In this document: positions 17,901-26,030 of the stretch, piece after piece
Position numbering within the stretch: the first letter of the stretch is position 1
Layout: the number at the start of each line of letters is the position of its first letter
DNA from: Endomicrobiia bacterium
GTDB lineage: Bacteria; Elusimicrobiota; Endomicrobiia; Endomicrobiales; Endomicrobiaceae
DNA: 46,146 bases
Assembly (NCBI GenBank): GCA_009776745.1
Contig: WRNH01000007.1
Coordinates: 1-46,146 of the forward strand
Direction of reading: 5' to 3'
Notes under the pieces: generated by a model
Database searches by the model: none
Seen by the model: only the letters and a program-made list of their open reading frames with translations
Told to the model about the DNA's origin: nothing
Made by a program: the position numbers and the translations under genes

Positions 17901-20155
17901 AATTCTATGCCGCTTAATACTGTCACAGTATATGTGCTGTGTAATCCGTTGTCCTGATCATTTAATATCTTCATATTTCCTAACAGCAGCCCGTCGGTTT
18001 GCGGCGTATTGTTTATAGCTAGCATATCTGAAAACAAATCAATATTGCTTCCGCTTTGGAAGAAGTTTAATGCAAAGTTTAATACCGTATTTGACGAACT
18101 GAAATTATCAAACGTTACTGTCCTTGTGCTTGACGAATTTCCCGTTATGTCTATTACGGAATTGTTAAAACCGTATATTGTTGTTCCCGTATAATCGTCC
18201 GTCCCGAAAGACACGTTTGAATTGTTAAACTCTACGGTATTTACGTTTGCATTCCCTATTTTGTTTGCAAGTATATAATTGGCATTTACCGTTAAACCAG
18301 CGTCTTTGCCAAATACCGCTTTTGCTCCGCTTCCCGTAAACGTTATACTGCTTCCGTCTATAGTTGTGCTTGCCGACGTGAGATTGTAATGCTCTAACAC
18401 GCTGTCATTGCCAAGATTTACCGTATAATATACGCCGTCGCCTGTTACCTGCAATAAACTGTCAGTAATATTATTTGTCCCGCCAAACATTCTTCCTGCT
18501 GCAGTCACCGTTGCAGTTCCTGCCGTCTGATTAAACGTCCCCGTATAATACGAATTGTCCGCATTTAATAAAAACAAATTGTTTCCGGTTTTAGATATCA
18601 AACCAGCGCCCGCTATACCGCCGTTGATTTCAACTGAATTCCCCAACCCCGTTATCGTCATTGTCCCGCTTGCCTCATTATATATATCGTTCCCGAGACT
18701 TGCTTCGGCAGCCGTATTATTCATAAAAATTATATTGCCGGAACTTGTGTCAAAATTCAGCGCTCCGCTGTTATATATCGCCCCGCCGGCAAGTACCGCT
18801 ATATTGCTGCCAAATATTACGCTGCTGTTGGTAAATGTCATTGTTGCGCCGCTGTTATTGTGTATCGCTCCGCCGCTATATGCAGTATTGCTGCTGAATA
18901 CTGCTGTGCTGCTAGTAAATGAGACGGTATTCGTATAATTATGTATAGCTCCGCCGACATTGTAATTTTCCGCCGTATTCATGCTGAATGTTACCGTACT
19001 GCCCGTAAATGAAGTGTTTGAAGAATCGTTATACAGCGCCCCGCCTGCCTGCCCTGTATTGCTGCTGAACATTACATTACTGTTAGTAAATGTCATTGTT
19101 GAACCGGTAATATTGGCTATCGCTCCGTTTGTATTACGGCTGAACGTTACCGTACTTCCCGTAAATGTGATACGTGCGCTGTTATTGTATATCGCCCCGC
19201 CTCGATTTGCCGTATTACTGCTGAACGTCACCGTGCTGCTCGTAAATGTGATATTTGCATTAATATTATTGTATATTGCTCCGCCACCTGCCGCTGTATT
19301 ACTGTTGAATACTACCGTGCTTTCTGTAAATAAGATATTTGAATTTGCCTCAACATTGTATATTGCACCGCCGTTATTGACCGCCGTATTGCTGCTGAAA
19401 ATTATATTACTGTTAGTAAATCTGGTTGTTGCAAGGCCGCCATTCCATATAGCTCCGCCGACATCTGTTGCCCTATTGCCGATGAATGTTATATTACTGT
19501 CTGTAAATGCCCTTGTTCCGGCATTATAACCGTATATCGCTCCGCCTGAAACTGCCGCATTGCTGTTGAATGCTGCCGTGCTTGCTGTAAAGGAAATAAC
19601 TGTACCCCAACTGTATATTGCTCCGCCCCACTCTCCTGCCGTATTGCCGCTGAATGTTACCGAGCTTCCTGTAAATGAAACACCTGCAGCATAACTGTAT
19701 ATTGCTCCGCCATAATATCTTGCCGTATTGTTGCTGAATGTTACCGTATTTCCCGTAAATGAAATAGCTGAAGACACATAGTTGTGTACCGCTCCGCCGG
19801 AACCGAACCTAAAACCGGCGGTATCGGCTAGACCGTTAATAAAATTTATATTGCCGTAGAATGAAGCATTTGCATTTGCATTATTCTCAAAAGTAAAATG
19901 CCTGAAAGAACCCCCTCCGTTCAATGTCGCATTGCCGTAAAAATCGATCGGCCCCGCATAAGTAATTGACGAAAGAGCAATGCCGGTATAAATTATGTTA
20001 GGCGTTGAAATAAATGTTATATTCGTCGTACTTGCGTTGATTGCAGCCGTAAGGCCAGCATAGTTATTCACATTCCACGCATACAAATCAACAGCCGCAA
20101 AACTCAACACCCCAACCGCAAACATCAAAACTTTAATCTTTAATTTTCTAAACAT
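14987..20155 (-). CDS. Pmp-repeat autotransporter adhesin fused to an OmpA peptidoglycan-binding domain
   Basis: 1722 aa. The signal peptide is cleaved about after LYA at 26. Residues about 120-490 hold thirteen repeats of roughly 25 residues with the pattern GGAIYN...FTxSxVxFSSNTA, and two more lie near 900-970. These GGA(I/L) plus FxxN motifs are the hallmark of chlamydial polymorphic membrane proteins and predict a surface beta-helix. A less repetitive beta-rich part follows (500-1170). Residues about 1270-1543 look like a beta-barrel translocator starting SVWGQFYVNS and ending in NVGINYRF. An alanine/glutamate-rich helical linker (1545-1612) leads to an OmpA-like domain (1613-1722) with IEGHTDNTGSFRTNQDLSRKRA and NRRTEIYVE. 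The barrel is normally C-terminal in autotransporters, so the periplasmic OmpA tail is unusual. The ATG has GGGAG seven bases upstream. A terminator separates it from the pilus operon. Confidence 0.82.
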   Translation of the reverse strand: MFRKLKIKVLMFAVGVLSFAAVDLYAWNVNNYAGLTAAINASTTNITFISTPNIIYTGIALSSITYAGPIDFYGNATLNGGGSFRHFTFENNANANASFYGNINFINGLADTAGFRFGSGGAVHNYVSSAISFTGNTVTFSNNTARYYGGAIYSYAAGVSFTGSSVTFSGNTAGEWGGAIYSWGTVISFTASTAAFNSNAAVSGGAIYGYNAGTRAFTDSNITFIGNRATDVGGAIWNGGLATTRFTNSNIIFSSNTAVNNGGAIYNVEANSNILFTESTVVFNSNTAAGGGAIYNNINANITFTSSTVTFSSNTANRGGAIYNNSARITFTGSTVTFSRNTNGAIANITGSTMTFTNSNVMFSSNTGQAGGALYNDSSNTSFTGSTVTFSMNTAENYNVGGAIHNYTNTVSFTSSTAVFSSNTAYSGGAIHNNSGATMTFTNSSVIFGSNIAVLAGGAIYNSGALNFDTSSGNIIFMNNTAAEASLGNDIYNEASGTMTITGLGNSVEINGGIAGAGLISKTGNNLFLLNADNSYYTGTFNQTAGTATVTAAGRMFGGTNNITDSLLQVTGDGVYYTVNLGNDSVLEHYNLTSASTTIDGSSITFTGSGAKAVFGKDAGLTVNANYILANKIGNANVNTVEFNNSNVSFGTDDYTGTTIYGFNNSVIDITGNSSSTRTVTFDNFSSSNTVLNFALNFFQSGSNIDLFSDMLAINNTPQTDGLLLGNMKILNDQDNGLHSTYTVTVLSGIEFQSGQQKAIATTVYEYLAEVDSSLTGIELSVVKEADEYSLNAMNVYSGDRGFNFSFFAALPNIYNIGASLDDMAAGTFTVQGYDSDATHSVISGALKSSPTVSGSLFNMVNATDLMINDLTIEDAYISGSGSVLRITNAAAAAELNNVIIQNNEAGSSGGAIYNGSGQITITDSQFTGNEAGVAGGAIYMSGISNAQKSEIEINALSQDVIFSNNEANGLGNDIHLDGYSALIFNAAANQKISITGGITGNGQGNLITKTGSGILELDGSDNATNYNGELKIEQGIVNVLNDTDITIGKLELQSGTKYSTNNGLTDQTTYVGDAVIGGELEIDVDLTNSASDKLAASAGTANGALGNIFIENTGMLNLNVYGTSSIMGIGSQSITLMEAGGGISGTFGSVSGLPSSAGNLNYMIEYFTNKIDLIISKSSNFLNDILNLTHNQTEVARTFDTLSKYAMTAEMAAMLNQIDTMANNELKKEALDQLSGAFYANALTLGAARSGADELYARMKPRICPGDGSMSKSVWGQFYVNSMKYGEDLESAGDFMSNGYGAQIGADLLIGEKSFAGVYAGYGMNKLEQGKDSADVNDADLGIYGAWFGDIINIKGSLTGGMQSFSAQRDISFAGYKTKADFNTYGIRADVQGEYVIKVAEKLDVKPFIGMQGGFVSNPEIKESNGGPANLVIEAGSYMRLTGLAGLGIGGDMGKFNWYAKMFAGYIMVGNNGEITARYEQYNKGKEMEIQGADQGNMTGGAGIGGEYKLGWQWSVYATANANFGENISGYYGNVGINYRFCDKETLRKLKEAQEAEKAKKAAEAEEAERAKLEAEEAERLRQQKMAEEMNAAMLEQKRLEAEERRKAKLASFNLNEATFEVGEYGLNEAAKKEIEQLAKEAKEYNFKKITIEGHTDNTGSFRTNQDLSRKRAEAVFMEFAEQGIPKEKMEYVGFADKMPIADNKTEEGKAKNRRTEIYVE

Positions 20156-20159
20156 TTTT

Positions 20160-20260
20160 TCTCCCGTGAACTCCCGCGCAGCAAGCTGCGGGGTATATTT
20201 TAAATAATTATACTAAATTATTTTGTGGGTTTTCGGACTCCAGCTGGAGTTACCCTCGAA
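20160..20260 (-). promoter_or_regulatory. Promoter and leader of the adhesin gene
   Basis: A minus-strand TATAAT at 20212-20207 lies about 50 bases upstream of the ATG, with only a weak -35. The leader holds a GCAGC-TT-GCTGC stem-loop (about 20178-20189) directly before the GGGAG ribosome binding site, which could affect translation. Upstream is a perfect 14-bp palindrome ACTCCAGCTGGAGT (20237-20250), a possible operator. Confidence 0.4.
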
Positions 20261-20313
20261 TGTCTAAATCGGGGGCGGGAATGCCGGCCAAGCGGTTCCC
20301 TTTTAAATAAATG

Positions 20314-20345
20314 AAAAAAGCGGCCAAAGATGATGACCGCTTTTT
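20314..20345 (-). terminator. Rho-independent terminator after the TPR gene
   Basis: On the minus strand, AAAAAGCGG, a 14-nt loop region and CCGCTTTTTT form a stem with a U-run. It starts about 40 bases beyond the TPR gene stop and probably ends the pilus operon before the adhesin gene. Confidence 0.75.
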
Positions 20346-20387
20346 ATACCGAATGAATATTTAAAAGAATGCCTGATCTGTTATATT

Positions 20388-21224
20388 CTATTGAAGTTCC
20401 AAATTAATCTGTTCCGACAGCAGCGCAATATCCAAATCTTTCGAGTTGATCGCCATGGCATAATTCAGCGCGCTTCTGGCATTTTCATATCTTCCTTTTT
20501 TAAAGTTGCTCAAAGCTTCTATGAAATAATCTCTGGTCCTTGCTTTATTTGTGTACTCTATTTGATAAAAATCAACCATGCCTCTGTAGTCGGCCATATT
20601 TTCATATCTCAGCGACAAATCGTCAATCATGCTTTTGGCTCTCTTAAAATTACCGTCTTGAAAAGATTCTACAGACAGCAAAAACTGTTTCCTGTCCGAA
20701 CCTCTGAATCTCAGCGCCTGCGCATTAAGTTCGCCTATTATTGTATTATATCTCTGTGCGTCATATATTTCAGGCATCAGGTCAACGGCTCTTTTGTAAT
20801 AAAGCAAACCCTCATAGTAGTTGCCGTCTCTGAGGCTTCTTTCCGACTCAACGATGTAATCTTCAGCCGTATCTCTCTTGAAAACGAATAATCTTTCTTT
20901 GATTATCAATATTTTATTTTTCATTTCGAGCGCTTCCGTATTGTCGGGATATGTCAAAAGAATTTCATTAAGCATAAGCTCTGCCTTTTCAAGTTTCCCC
21001 GAAAAATAGTAATCCTCTACCTTAGATAAATCCGCAGCGTCCTGTTTTTTATATTTTTGTTTTCTCGGATTTATGCTTTTGCTTTTAACGTCGTCGTTAT
21101 CCTCGGCAGCCGTATAGTAATCCTTTGAACTGCCCGAATCAAAATTTCTTTTTTGCGGTCTGGCATACGCTCCAGCACAGCATAAACTTAGAATTAAAAA
21201 AACGCATAAAATATTTATTCTCAT
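20388..21224 (-). CDS. Secreted TPR-like protein, last gene of the pilus operon
   Basis: 278 aa with a signal peptide (MRINILCVFLILSLCCAGAYA) and a polar, lysine-rich linker. Helical repeats with TPR spacing follow: KVEDYYFSGKLEKAELMLNE, then NYYEGLLYYKRAVDLMPE, NFKRAKSMIDDL and RYENARSALNYAMAIN. It is probably periplasmic or membrane-anchored and may help assemble the secretin, as TPR proteins such as PilF/PilW do in known systems. That role is inferred from position only. No lipobox with an ideal LxxC is evident, although the CCAG stretch leaves some doubt. The ATG is preceded by AAGGAG. It follows the receiver gene across an F3 repeat. Confidence 0.7.
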   Translation of the reverse strand: MRINILCVFLILSLCCAGAYARPQKRNFDSGSSKDYYTAAEDNDDVKSKSINPRKQKYKKQDAADLSKVEDYYFSGKLEKAELMLNEILLTYPDNTEALEMKNKILIIKERLFVFKRDTAEDYIVESERSLRDGNYYEGLLYYKRAVDLMPEIYDAQRYNTIIGELNAQALRFRGSDRKQFLLSVESFQDGNFKRAKSMIDDLSLRYENMADYRGMVDFYQIEYTNKARTRDYFIEALSNFKKGRYENARSALNYAMAINSKDLDIALLSEQINLELQ

Positions 21225-21239
21225 AACGACTCCTTATCA

Positions 21240-21348
21240 ACTGCAATTACGAATTACGGGAACTTTGTCCCAATTACGAATTACAAATCAACTGCAAAAC
21301 AGCATTTTTGTCTTTTATTCGTAATTTTGAATTCGTAATTGCCGTTAT
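21240..21348. repeat. F3 palindromic element between receiver and TPR genes
   Basis: Inverted arms carry CAATTACGAATTACG and ATTCGTAATTGCCGTTA. Inside is a small hairpin GGGAACTTTGTCCC, similar to GGGACTTTGTCCC at 43602-43614 in another element. On the minus strand TAACGGCA follows the receiver stop codon after one base. Confidence 0.7.
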
Positions 21349-21909
21349 TTATCCCCAATAAAATTCTATTATTTTTCCAAAAAACATTCCGGGTATGGAA
21401 ATTATTTTTTTTAAAATACCTTCTTTGCCGAAAGGTCTTAAGCTGTCTTTGCTTGCCAGCACGACAGTCTCAACATCATTTACAGGAACTAACAAATTTA
21501 TCACGGATTCATGAAGCCTTTCTTTTCCTCTTCTAAAAGTGTCTCTTTCTTTTAAAATGACATTTATTTCCGCCACAAGAGCCTCTATGTCAACAGGTTT
21601 CAAAAGATAATCGTAAGCGCCCATTCTCATAGCGTCAACCGCCGTTTCTACCGAACTGTATCCGGTAATAACAATGGGAACGGAATCTTTTGAAATCGTA
21701 AGAGCTTCTTTGATCAACGCAAGCCCGTTCATATCGGGCAGCCTGTAGTCAACCAAAAGAATGTCGTAATGAAAGTTTTTTATCATTTCAAGAGCCGAAA
21801 CGGCATTCTCGGCGCTTTCCACAAAAAAACCTTTTTCTTTAACGTTTTCAGCCAAAGTTTCCCTTACTATTTCTTCATCTTCAATAATCAATATTTTAAT
21901 ACTGTCCAT
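21349..21909 (-). CDS. Single-domain response regulator with short C-terminal extension
   Basis: 186 aa. The receiver domain spans residues 1-120: acidic pocket EDEE at 10-13, phospho-acceptor Asp54 in LVDYRLPDMNG, Thr82 in ITGYSS and Lys104 in YLLKPVD. The remaining 65 residues contain no recognisable DNA-binding or enzymatic domain. In location it follows the secretin gene by 90 bp, so a role in controlling pilus activity or a partner ATPase is plausible (inference, by analogy with PilG/PilH receivers). No histidine kinase is in the window. The ATG has AAGGGA upstream. Its TAA stop abuts an F3 repeat. Confidence 0.8.
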   Translation of the reverse strand: MDSIKILIIEDEEIVRETLAENVKEKGFFVESAENAVSALEMIKNFHYDILLVDYRLPDMNGLALIKEALTISKDSVPIVITGYSSVETAVDAMRMGAYDYLLKPVDIEALVAEINVILKERDTFRRGKERLHESVINLLVPVNDVETVVLASKDSLRPFGKEGILKKIISIPGMFFGKIIEFYWG

Positions 21910-21999
21910 TTAAAATCCCTTTTAACTGCGCAAGTTTAGAAGCTTGTCAACAGCTCCGCCCTCCCGCTTACCCCCACCGTCATTTTACCGTGTATCCTA

Positions 22000-23313
22000 T
22001 TAGTTTATGATTTTCGCAGAAATAAATATCGTAAGTTCATGTCTTGATTTATTTTTTACTACGCTTTTAAACAAATATCCCAAAATCGGAATATCCCCTA
22101 GCAAAGGCACTTTATTTTCAGTTTTCGTTTCCTGCTCTCTTATCAAACCGCCTATAACCGCGGTTTCGCCGCTTCTGAGCATCATTATCGTTTTCGTTTT
22201 ACTCGTATTTACGACGGGAATGCCTTCAATGGTTTCACCGCTTCTAAAACTCTGTTCGGGTTCAACCTGAATGACGATCGTTCCGTCTCTGTTGATTTGA
22301 GGCTTGACCTTCATTTTCAAACCGACCTGTTTAAACGCAGTCGTAGCCGTAATAGCGTTTCCGTCAACAGCTATTGTCCTGTCGGACTGATAAGGAACTT
22401 CTTCTATGATATCTATAGTGGCTTCCTGATTATTTAAAACTATCAATTTCGGATTTGTAATAATCTTAGCGTCTTTATCTTCCACTCCGGCGAATATATT
22501 TCCCAGTATATTCCAGTCTCCGGTCATTATAGCCGCGCTAAACGTCCCTACGCCCGCTATCGGCGGCACAGACAAAAGCTGGTTATAGTCCGCGTTATTT
22601 CTCCCTTTGGGAGGAGTGAAGCCTTGCATTACATCCCACGGATCAATCCATGCATATCCGTTATAATCCACGCCCCACTTCTCCACGCCGCTCTGAACAT
22701 ATTGATATGCTTTAGGCATTCTGTAAATATTGTCTATTTGAGTTCCAAATGTTAACTGATTGCTAAGATTAACGTCAACAATCCTTGCTTCAATCAAAAC
22801 CTGGGGAGTAGGAACGTCAAGAGAACGTATAAGGCTTTCCATTTTATCTATGCTGTCCGCCAAGTCCGTTATAATAACGGAATTTGTCCTTTCGTCAGAA
22901 GCAATTTTCCCTCCCTTTGTAAGCCTGGCCTGAAGCACTTTTTCCAATTCGGAGGATTTCGTGTAATTACAAAAAATAACTTTTGAAACGGTGATAGGAG
23001 AAACGTCGCTTTTACTTTTTATGACATAAATATTTGTGTCACCCTGTTTAACATAATATAAATCATACGTATCAAGCAAAGCGTTCAGCGCTTCATCGGG
23101 CGTAACGTCTTTAAGAGACAAAACTATCTTCTTATTCAACAAATCGGCGTCGGTAACAAACTTTCTGCCGGTTTTCATGCTGAGAATGTTTAACACGGTA
23201 TATAAAGTTGTTCCCTGAAAATCTACTGAAATCAGCCCTCTTGATTCAATTGCGGCAAAAGCCGTTTGAGACATCATTACGACAGCTACAAACAAAGCTA
23301 AAAACTTCTTCAT
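22000..23313 (-). CDS. pilQ: Type IV pilus secretin
   Basis: Outer-membrane channel through which the pilus emerges. 437 aa, short for PilQ, lacking the N-terminal AMIN domains. It has a signal peptide (cleavage near AFA, 21), an STN/N0-like domain (about 27-100; ISVDFQGTTLYTVLNILSMK), one N1-type repeat (SVIITDLADSIDKMESLIRS) and the secretin core. The core ends in the signature VPLLGDIPILGYLFKS and LTIFISAKII. The start overlaps the stop of the upstream gene (TAATG), with GGAGG before it. Such compact secretins are common in T4P and T2SS clusters. The neighbouring pilMNO genes argue for a T4P. Confidence 0.88.
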   Translation of the reverse strand: MKKFLALFVAVVMMSQTAFAAIESRGLISVDFQGTTLYTVLNILSMKTGRKFVTDADLLNKKIVLSLKDVTPDEALNALLDTYDLYYVKQGDTNIYVIKSKSDVSPITVSKVIFCNYTKSSELEKVLQARLTKGGKIASDERTNSVIITDLADSIDKMESLIRSLDVPTPQVLIEARIVDVNLSNQLTFGTQIDNIYRMPKAYQYVQSGVEKWGVDYNGYAWIDPWDVMQGFTPPKGRNNADYNQLLSVPPIAGVGTFSAAIMTGDWNILGNIFAGVEDKDAKIITNPKLIVLNNQEATIDIIEEVPYQSDRTIAVDGNAITATTAFKQVGLKMKVKPQINRDGTIVIQVEPEQSFRSGETIEGIPVVNTSKTKTIMMLRSGETAVIGGLIREQETKTENKVPLLGDIPILGYLFKSVVKNKSRHELTIFISAKIIN

Positions 23314-24239
23314 TACTCCTCCTTATTAAACTTTATGATATGTTTTACACTGTCTAATTCAACTTCTATCGTTCTTTCCTTAATAGCGACGATTTTTACG
23401 GTGATTGAATCTTTTCTATAAAAGTCTCCCACTCTGTATATTTTTCCTTCAATAATAACCATAGGATTTACCGCGTCAAAAATAATTCCCGAGATTTCAA
23501 TGGGAGGCGGTTTTCTTCTCACGATAACTTTCGGGCCGACCGCTTCTTTTTTCGGGGGAATATATTTATAGAACGGATCTTTCGGAGCCGGATCTATATC
23601 GCGCCATGTAGGAATATGCCCTATATCATTTACAAAATCAGACGCTTTTTTAAAAATTTCCTTGAAATATCCCGCGGCTCTTACTTCTTCCATTTTTTCA
23701 AATCTGCCGCTGAAATAATCATCTACGGAAACGCTGTATAAAATAGGGCTACTGACTACTTCAATATTTTTGTCGGGATCAATGGAGAATGAAGCGACTT
23801 TTGAAAACATTTCAATGTCAAAGAGGAACTTATACAAAGGGTCATATTCCGCGTTAAAATTAAACGTCAGCGTAACCATGCCGGTTCCTTCGTCTTTTAC
23901 TACGGTTTCCGTCGTATTTTTGATCGAATAGGTATCGGCGACAGCCACGATTCTGTCTCTGTATCCGGTAAGCAAGTCGTGATTTGGAACAAAATCCAGC
24001 GGCATGCTTGAAATGATGTCCTCTATATGCATTTTTGTCTCATACATATTTTCGTTCATTTTAACAAACTGTTCGGCGTCATTGTAAACGCCCTGATATC
24101 TTTCTCTCAGCAAGGTTTGAGCTTTTAACTGGGTTTCAAAATTTTTATAAACATACTGGTATAAAGCGACTAAAATAAGGCCGAACAAAATATTTCTGAT
24201 TATTACAAAAATAAGATTTTTTCTTGAATAACTTGCCAT
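23313..24239 (-). CDS. PilO-PilP-like fusion, alignment subcomplex protein
   Basis: 308 aa. One N-terminal transmembrane helix (about 9-27) is followed by a coiled region and a PilO-like ferredoxin-fold domain (to about 170). A proline-rich linker (DPFYKYIPPKKEAVGP) leads to a C-terminal small beta domain (about 245-308) with IEISGIIFDAVNPMVIIEGK and VGD. That last domain resembles PilP/GspC homology regions that dock on the secretin. In the usual cluster PilO and PilP are separate, so this seems to be one polypeptide for both jobs. The start overlaps the pilN stop (TAATG) and its own stop overlaps the pilQ start. Inner membrane, periplasmic side. Confidence 0.7.
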   Translation of the reverse strand: MASYSRKNLIFVIIRNILFGLILVALYQYVYKNFETQLKAQTLLRERYQGVYNDAEQFVKMNENMYETKMHIEDIISSMPLDFVPNHDLLTGYRDRIVAVADTYSIKNTTETVVKDEGTGMVTLTFNFNAEYDPLYKFLFDIEMFSKVASFSIDPDKNIEVVSSPILYSVSVDDYFSGRFEKMEEVRAAGYFKEIFKKASDFVNDIGHIPTWRDIDPAPKDPFYKYIPPKKEAVGPKVIVRRKPPPIEISGIIFDAVNPMVIIEGKIYRVGDFYRKDSITVKIVAIKERTIEVELDSVKHIIKFNKEE

Positions 24240-24826
24240 TATTTTTTCTCCGTCACAAAAGGCATTGTCACATTCAACACTTCGACTTTACGCCCTTTTA
24301 TTTCGATGGTTTCCCTTGCGTCATCCACCGTGATAGGATCAGTGCCGAGATATGTGCTTCTCTCGTACGCATCTTTAACGGTGTCCGAATATGTCTTCAC
24401 ATCATACTTCGTATCGGAGAGAGCTTTGGCTTTTACCGATTCCCTTATGGTATTATCCGGCAGCAAAGCAAATGAACATAAAAAGTCGCCTTCCGGCATA
24501 TACAAACCTACTTCCCTTAACATCAAACCGGCTTTGGTGTTTTGCGTGATCATCTCTCTAATCGCAAGCATTTTGTTGTAATTCAAAGTCCATTCCGCTT
24601 CAATATCTTTGATTTTGTTCAAACGCCTTATTTCGTCTATTTTCATTTTGAGTTCGTTTATCTGGTCAATAACTCTGTCTCTTTCCATAACGGTATACAC
24701 CGTATAGCCGCAAAGACCTATTATGGCAAAAGTCAAAAGCAACGAAACTATTTTGAAAAAGTTAACCGCTTTTTGATTTTTTTCAGAGGAGACAATAACT
24801 CTCTGAACAAGGTTTATATTATACAT
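24239..24826 (-). CDS. pilN: PilN-like alignment subcomplex protein
   Basis: 195 aa. The short cytoplasmic N-terminus MYNINLVQ matches the INL motif by which PilN binds PilM. A transmembrane helix (about 27-47), a coiled-coil (MERDRVIDQINELKMKIDEI) and a small periplasmic domain follow. AAGGAG lies ten bases upstream of the ATG. It is coupled to the next gene by a one-base overlap. It connects the cytoplasmic PilM ring to the periplasmic PilO/P and secretin. Confidence 0.8.
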   Translation of the reverse strand: MYNINLVQRVIVSSEKNQKAVNFFKIVSLLLTFAIIGLCGYTVYTVMERDRVIDQINELKMKIDEIRRLNKIKDIEAEWTLNYNKMLAIREMITQNTKAGLMLREVGLYMPEGDFLCSFALLPDNTIRESVKAKALSDTKYDVKTYSDTVKDAYERSTYLGTDPITVDDARETIEIKGRKVEVLNVTMPFVTEKK

Positions 24827-24967
24827 TAACAGCTTTCTCCTTAATAACGCAATTAAAAATCACAATACCGCCGCCGGCCTTATCTTTGCTGCTCCGGCGT
24901 CTCCGCGCTCCAGTCCCCGTTTCTTATTCCACATTCTATCATATTTTATTTAAAAAAATTAAACCGA

Positions 24968-25004
24968 AAGTTTGGCGGCAAACTTATTTTTTCCGCCAAG
25001 CTTT
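24968..25004 (-). terminator. Hairpin between pilM and pilN
   Basis: Arms AAAGTTTGGCGG (24968-24979) and CCGCCAAGCTTT (24993-25004) pair over 12 bp, with one G-U, around a 13-nt loop. On the minus strand CGGTTTAATTTTTTT follows, a loose U-tract. It may partly terminate or process the pilus transcript and so lower the pilN-Q output relative to the pilins. Confidence 0.5.
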
Positions 25005-25017
25005 TGAATTTTTCCGG

Positions 25018-26028
25018 CTACTGCTCCTGCTCTCCTTTCTGAACAGCAAGGCCTAAAGCGACGGGTATAAAAAAACCTTTTTCTTTATCGACGGCTCCTA
25101 GAATATCCGGAGAAGCCAAAGGATTCCACTTTTCCGTACTAATGCCTAAAGTTTCAAAAATAAAGCTGTCTATGCCTTTCAAAATTGCTCCGCCGCCGGT
25201 CAATAATATTTTGTCTACTTTTCCTATTTTCTGTCTTGAAACCGAATGCTCCATGGAACGGAATATGGCTTCAAGCAGATTGCTTGAACTTTTTTTCAGC
25301 ACATTTCTCACGTTAAGCCCTATGTTGTCCCACAGTTCGGGCTGTCTTTTTATTTTTTCGGCGGTTTCCAAATCAACTTCATATACGGAAGCCAGCTCTC
25401 TTGTGACGTCTAATCCGCCGAAAGCCACGTTTCTTATAAAACGTAAACGGCCTCTGTCAATTATAGCAATATTTGACACCTCATGTCCAATATTGACCAA
25501 AACGACGGATTCGGATAAAGCTTTCCTTTCTTCAAACGCGATGTAACAATTCGCGATAGCAATATTGTCGACGGTAATACTGACAATTTCCAATTCAGCC
25601 TGCGAAAAACTGTCAAGCACGTGATTTATATGGTCTTTTTGCGACGCCACAAATAAAACGTCCATTTTCTCGCCGATATCGGCAAGAACCTCGTAATCGC
25701 AATACATATCGTCCAATGTTTCAAAAATGCTGTTCTCGGCTTCAATCATAACGGCTCCCTCTATATTTTCGGAAGCCATTCTGGGCAATAAAAAATCCCT
25801 GGCAAGCAAATCAATGCCGCCGACAGATAAAGCCGCTTCTCCGTTTTTAACTCTAAGCTGCCGGAAAAGGGTTTTTACTTTATTTTTAAGAAGCAATGGG
25901 TTTTCTTCTTTTTCTCCGTCCTTGCCGTCCGCGGAAATCATTGAAGCGTAAACTATGTATTTCCCGTCCGTTTTTGATGAAACTCTGCACGCTTTTATAA
26001 ACTTCGAACCCCAATCAAGACCAATCAA
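25018..26028 (-). CDS. pilM: PilM, actin-like pilus assembly ATPase-fold protein
   Basis: 336 aa, cytoplasmic, of the FtsA/PilM actin-like family. The N-terminal phosphate loop IGLDWGSKFIKA begins at residue 2. SESVVLVNIGHEVSNIAIID and DKILLTGGGAILKGI (the phosphate-2 and adenosine-like motifs) are in the expected order. It binds the PilN N-terminus. The start codon is TTG, judged by GGAGGAG eight bases upstream and by immediate homology (residue 2 begins the first strand). Only two bases separate it from the PilX-like stop. Confidence 0.88.
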   Translation of the reverse strand: MIGLDWGSKFIKACRVSSKTDGKYIVYASMISADGKDGEKEENPLLLKNKVKTLFRQLRVKNGEAALSVGGIDLLARDFLLPRMASENIEGAVMIEAENSIFETLDDMYCDYEVLADIGEKMDVLFVASQKDHINHVLDSFSQAELEIVSITVDNIAIANCYIAFEERKALSESVVLVNIGHEVSNIAIIDRGRLRFIRNVAFGGLDVTRELASVYEVDLETAEKIKRQPELWDNIGLNVRNVLKKSSSNLLEAIFRSMEHSVSRQKIGKVDKILLTGGGAILKGIDSFIFETLGISTEKWNPLASPDILGAVDKEKGFFIPVALGLAVQKGEQEQ

Positions 26029-26030
26029 AA

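Noticed and set aside
18700-19850. Regular DNA repeats within the adhesin gene, at first sight CRISPR-like
   Set aside because: The units are coding, in frame, of variable length and encode GGAI/FxxN protein repeats; no identical repeats with unique spacers and no cas genes are seen.
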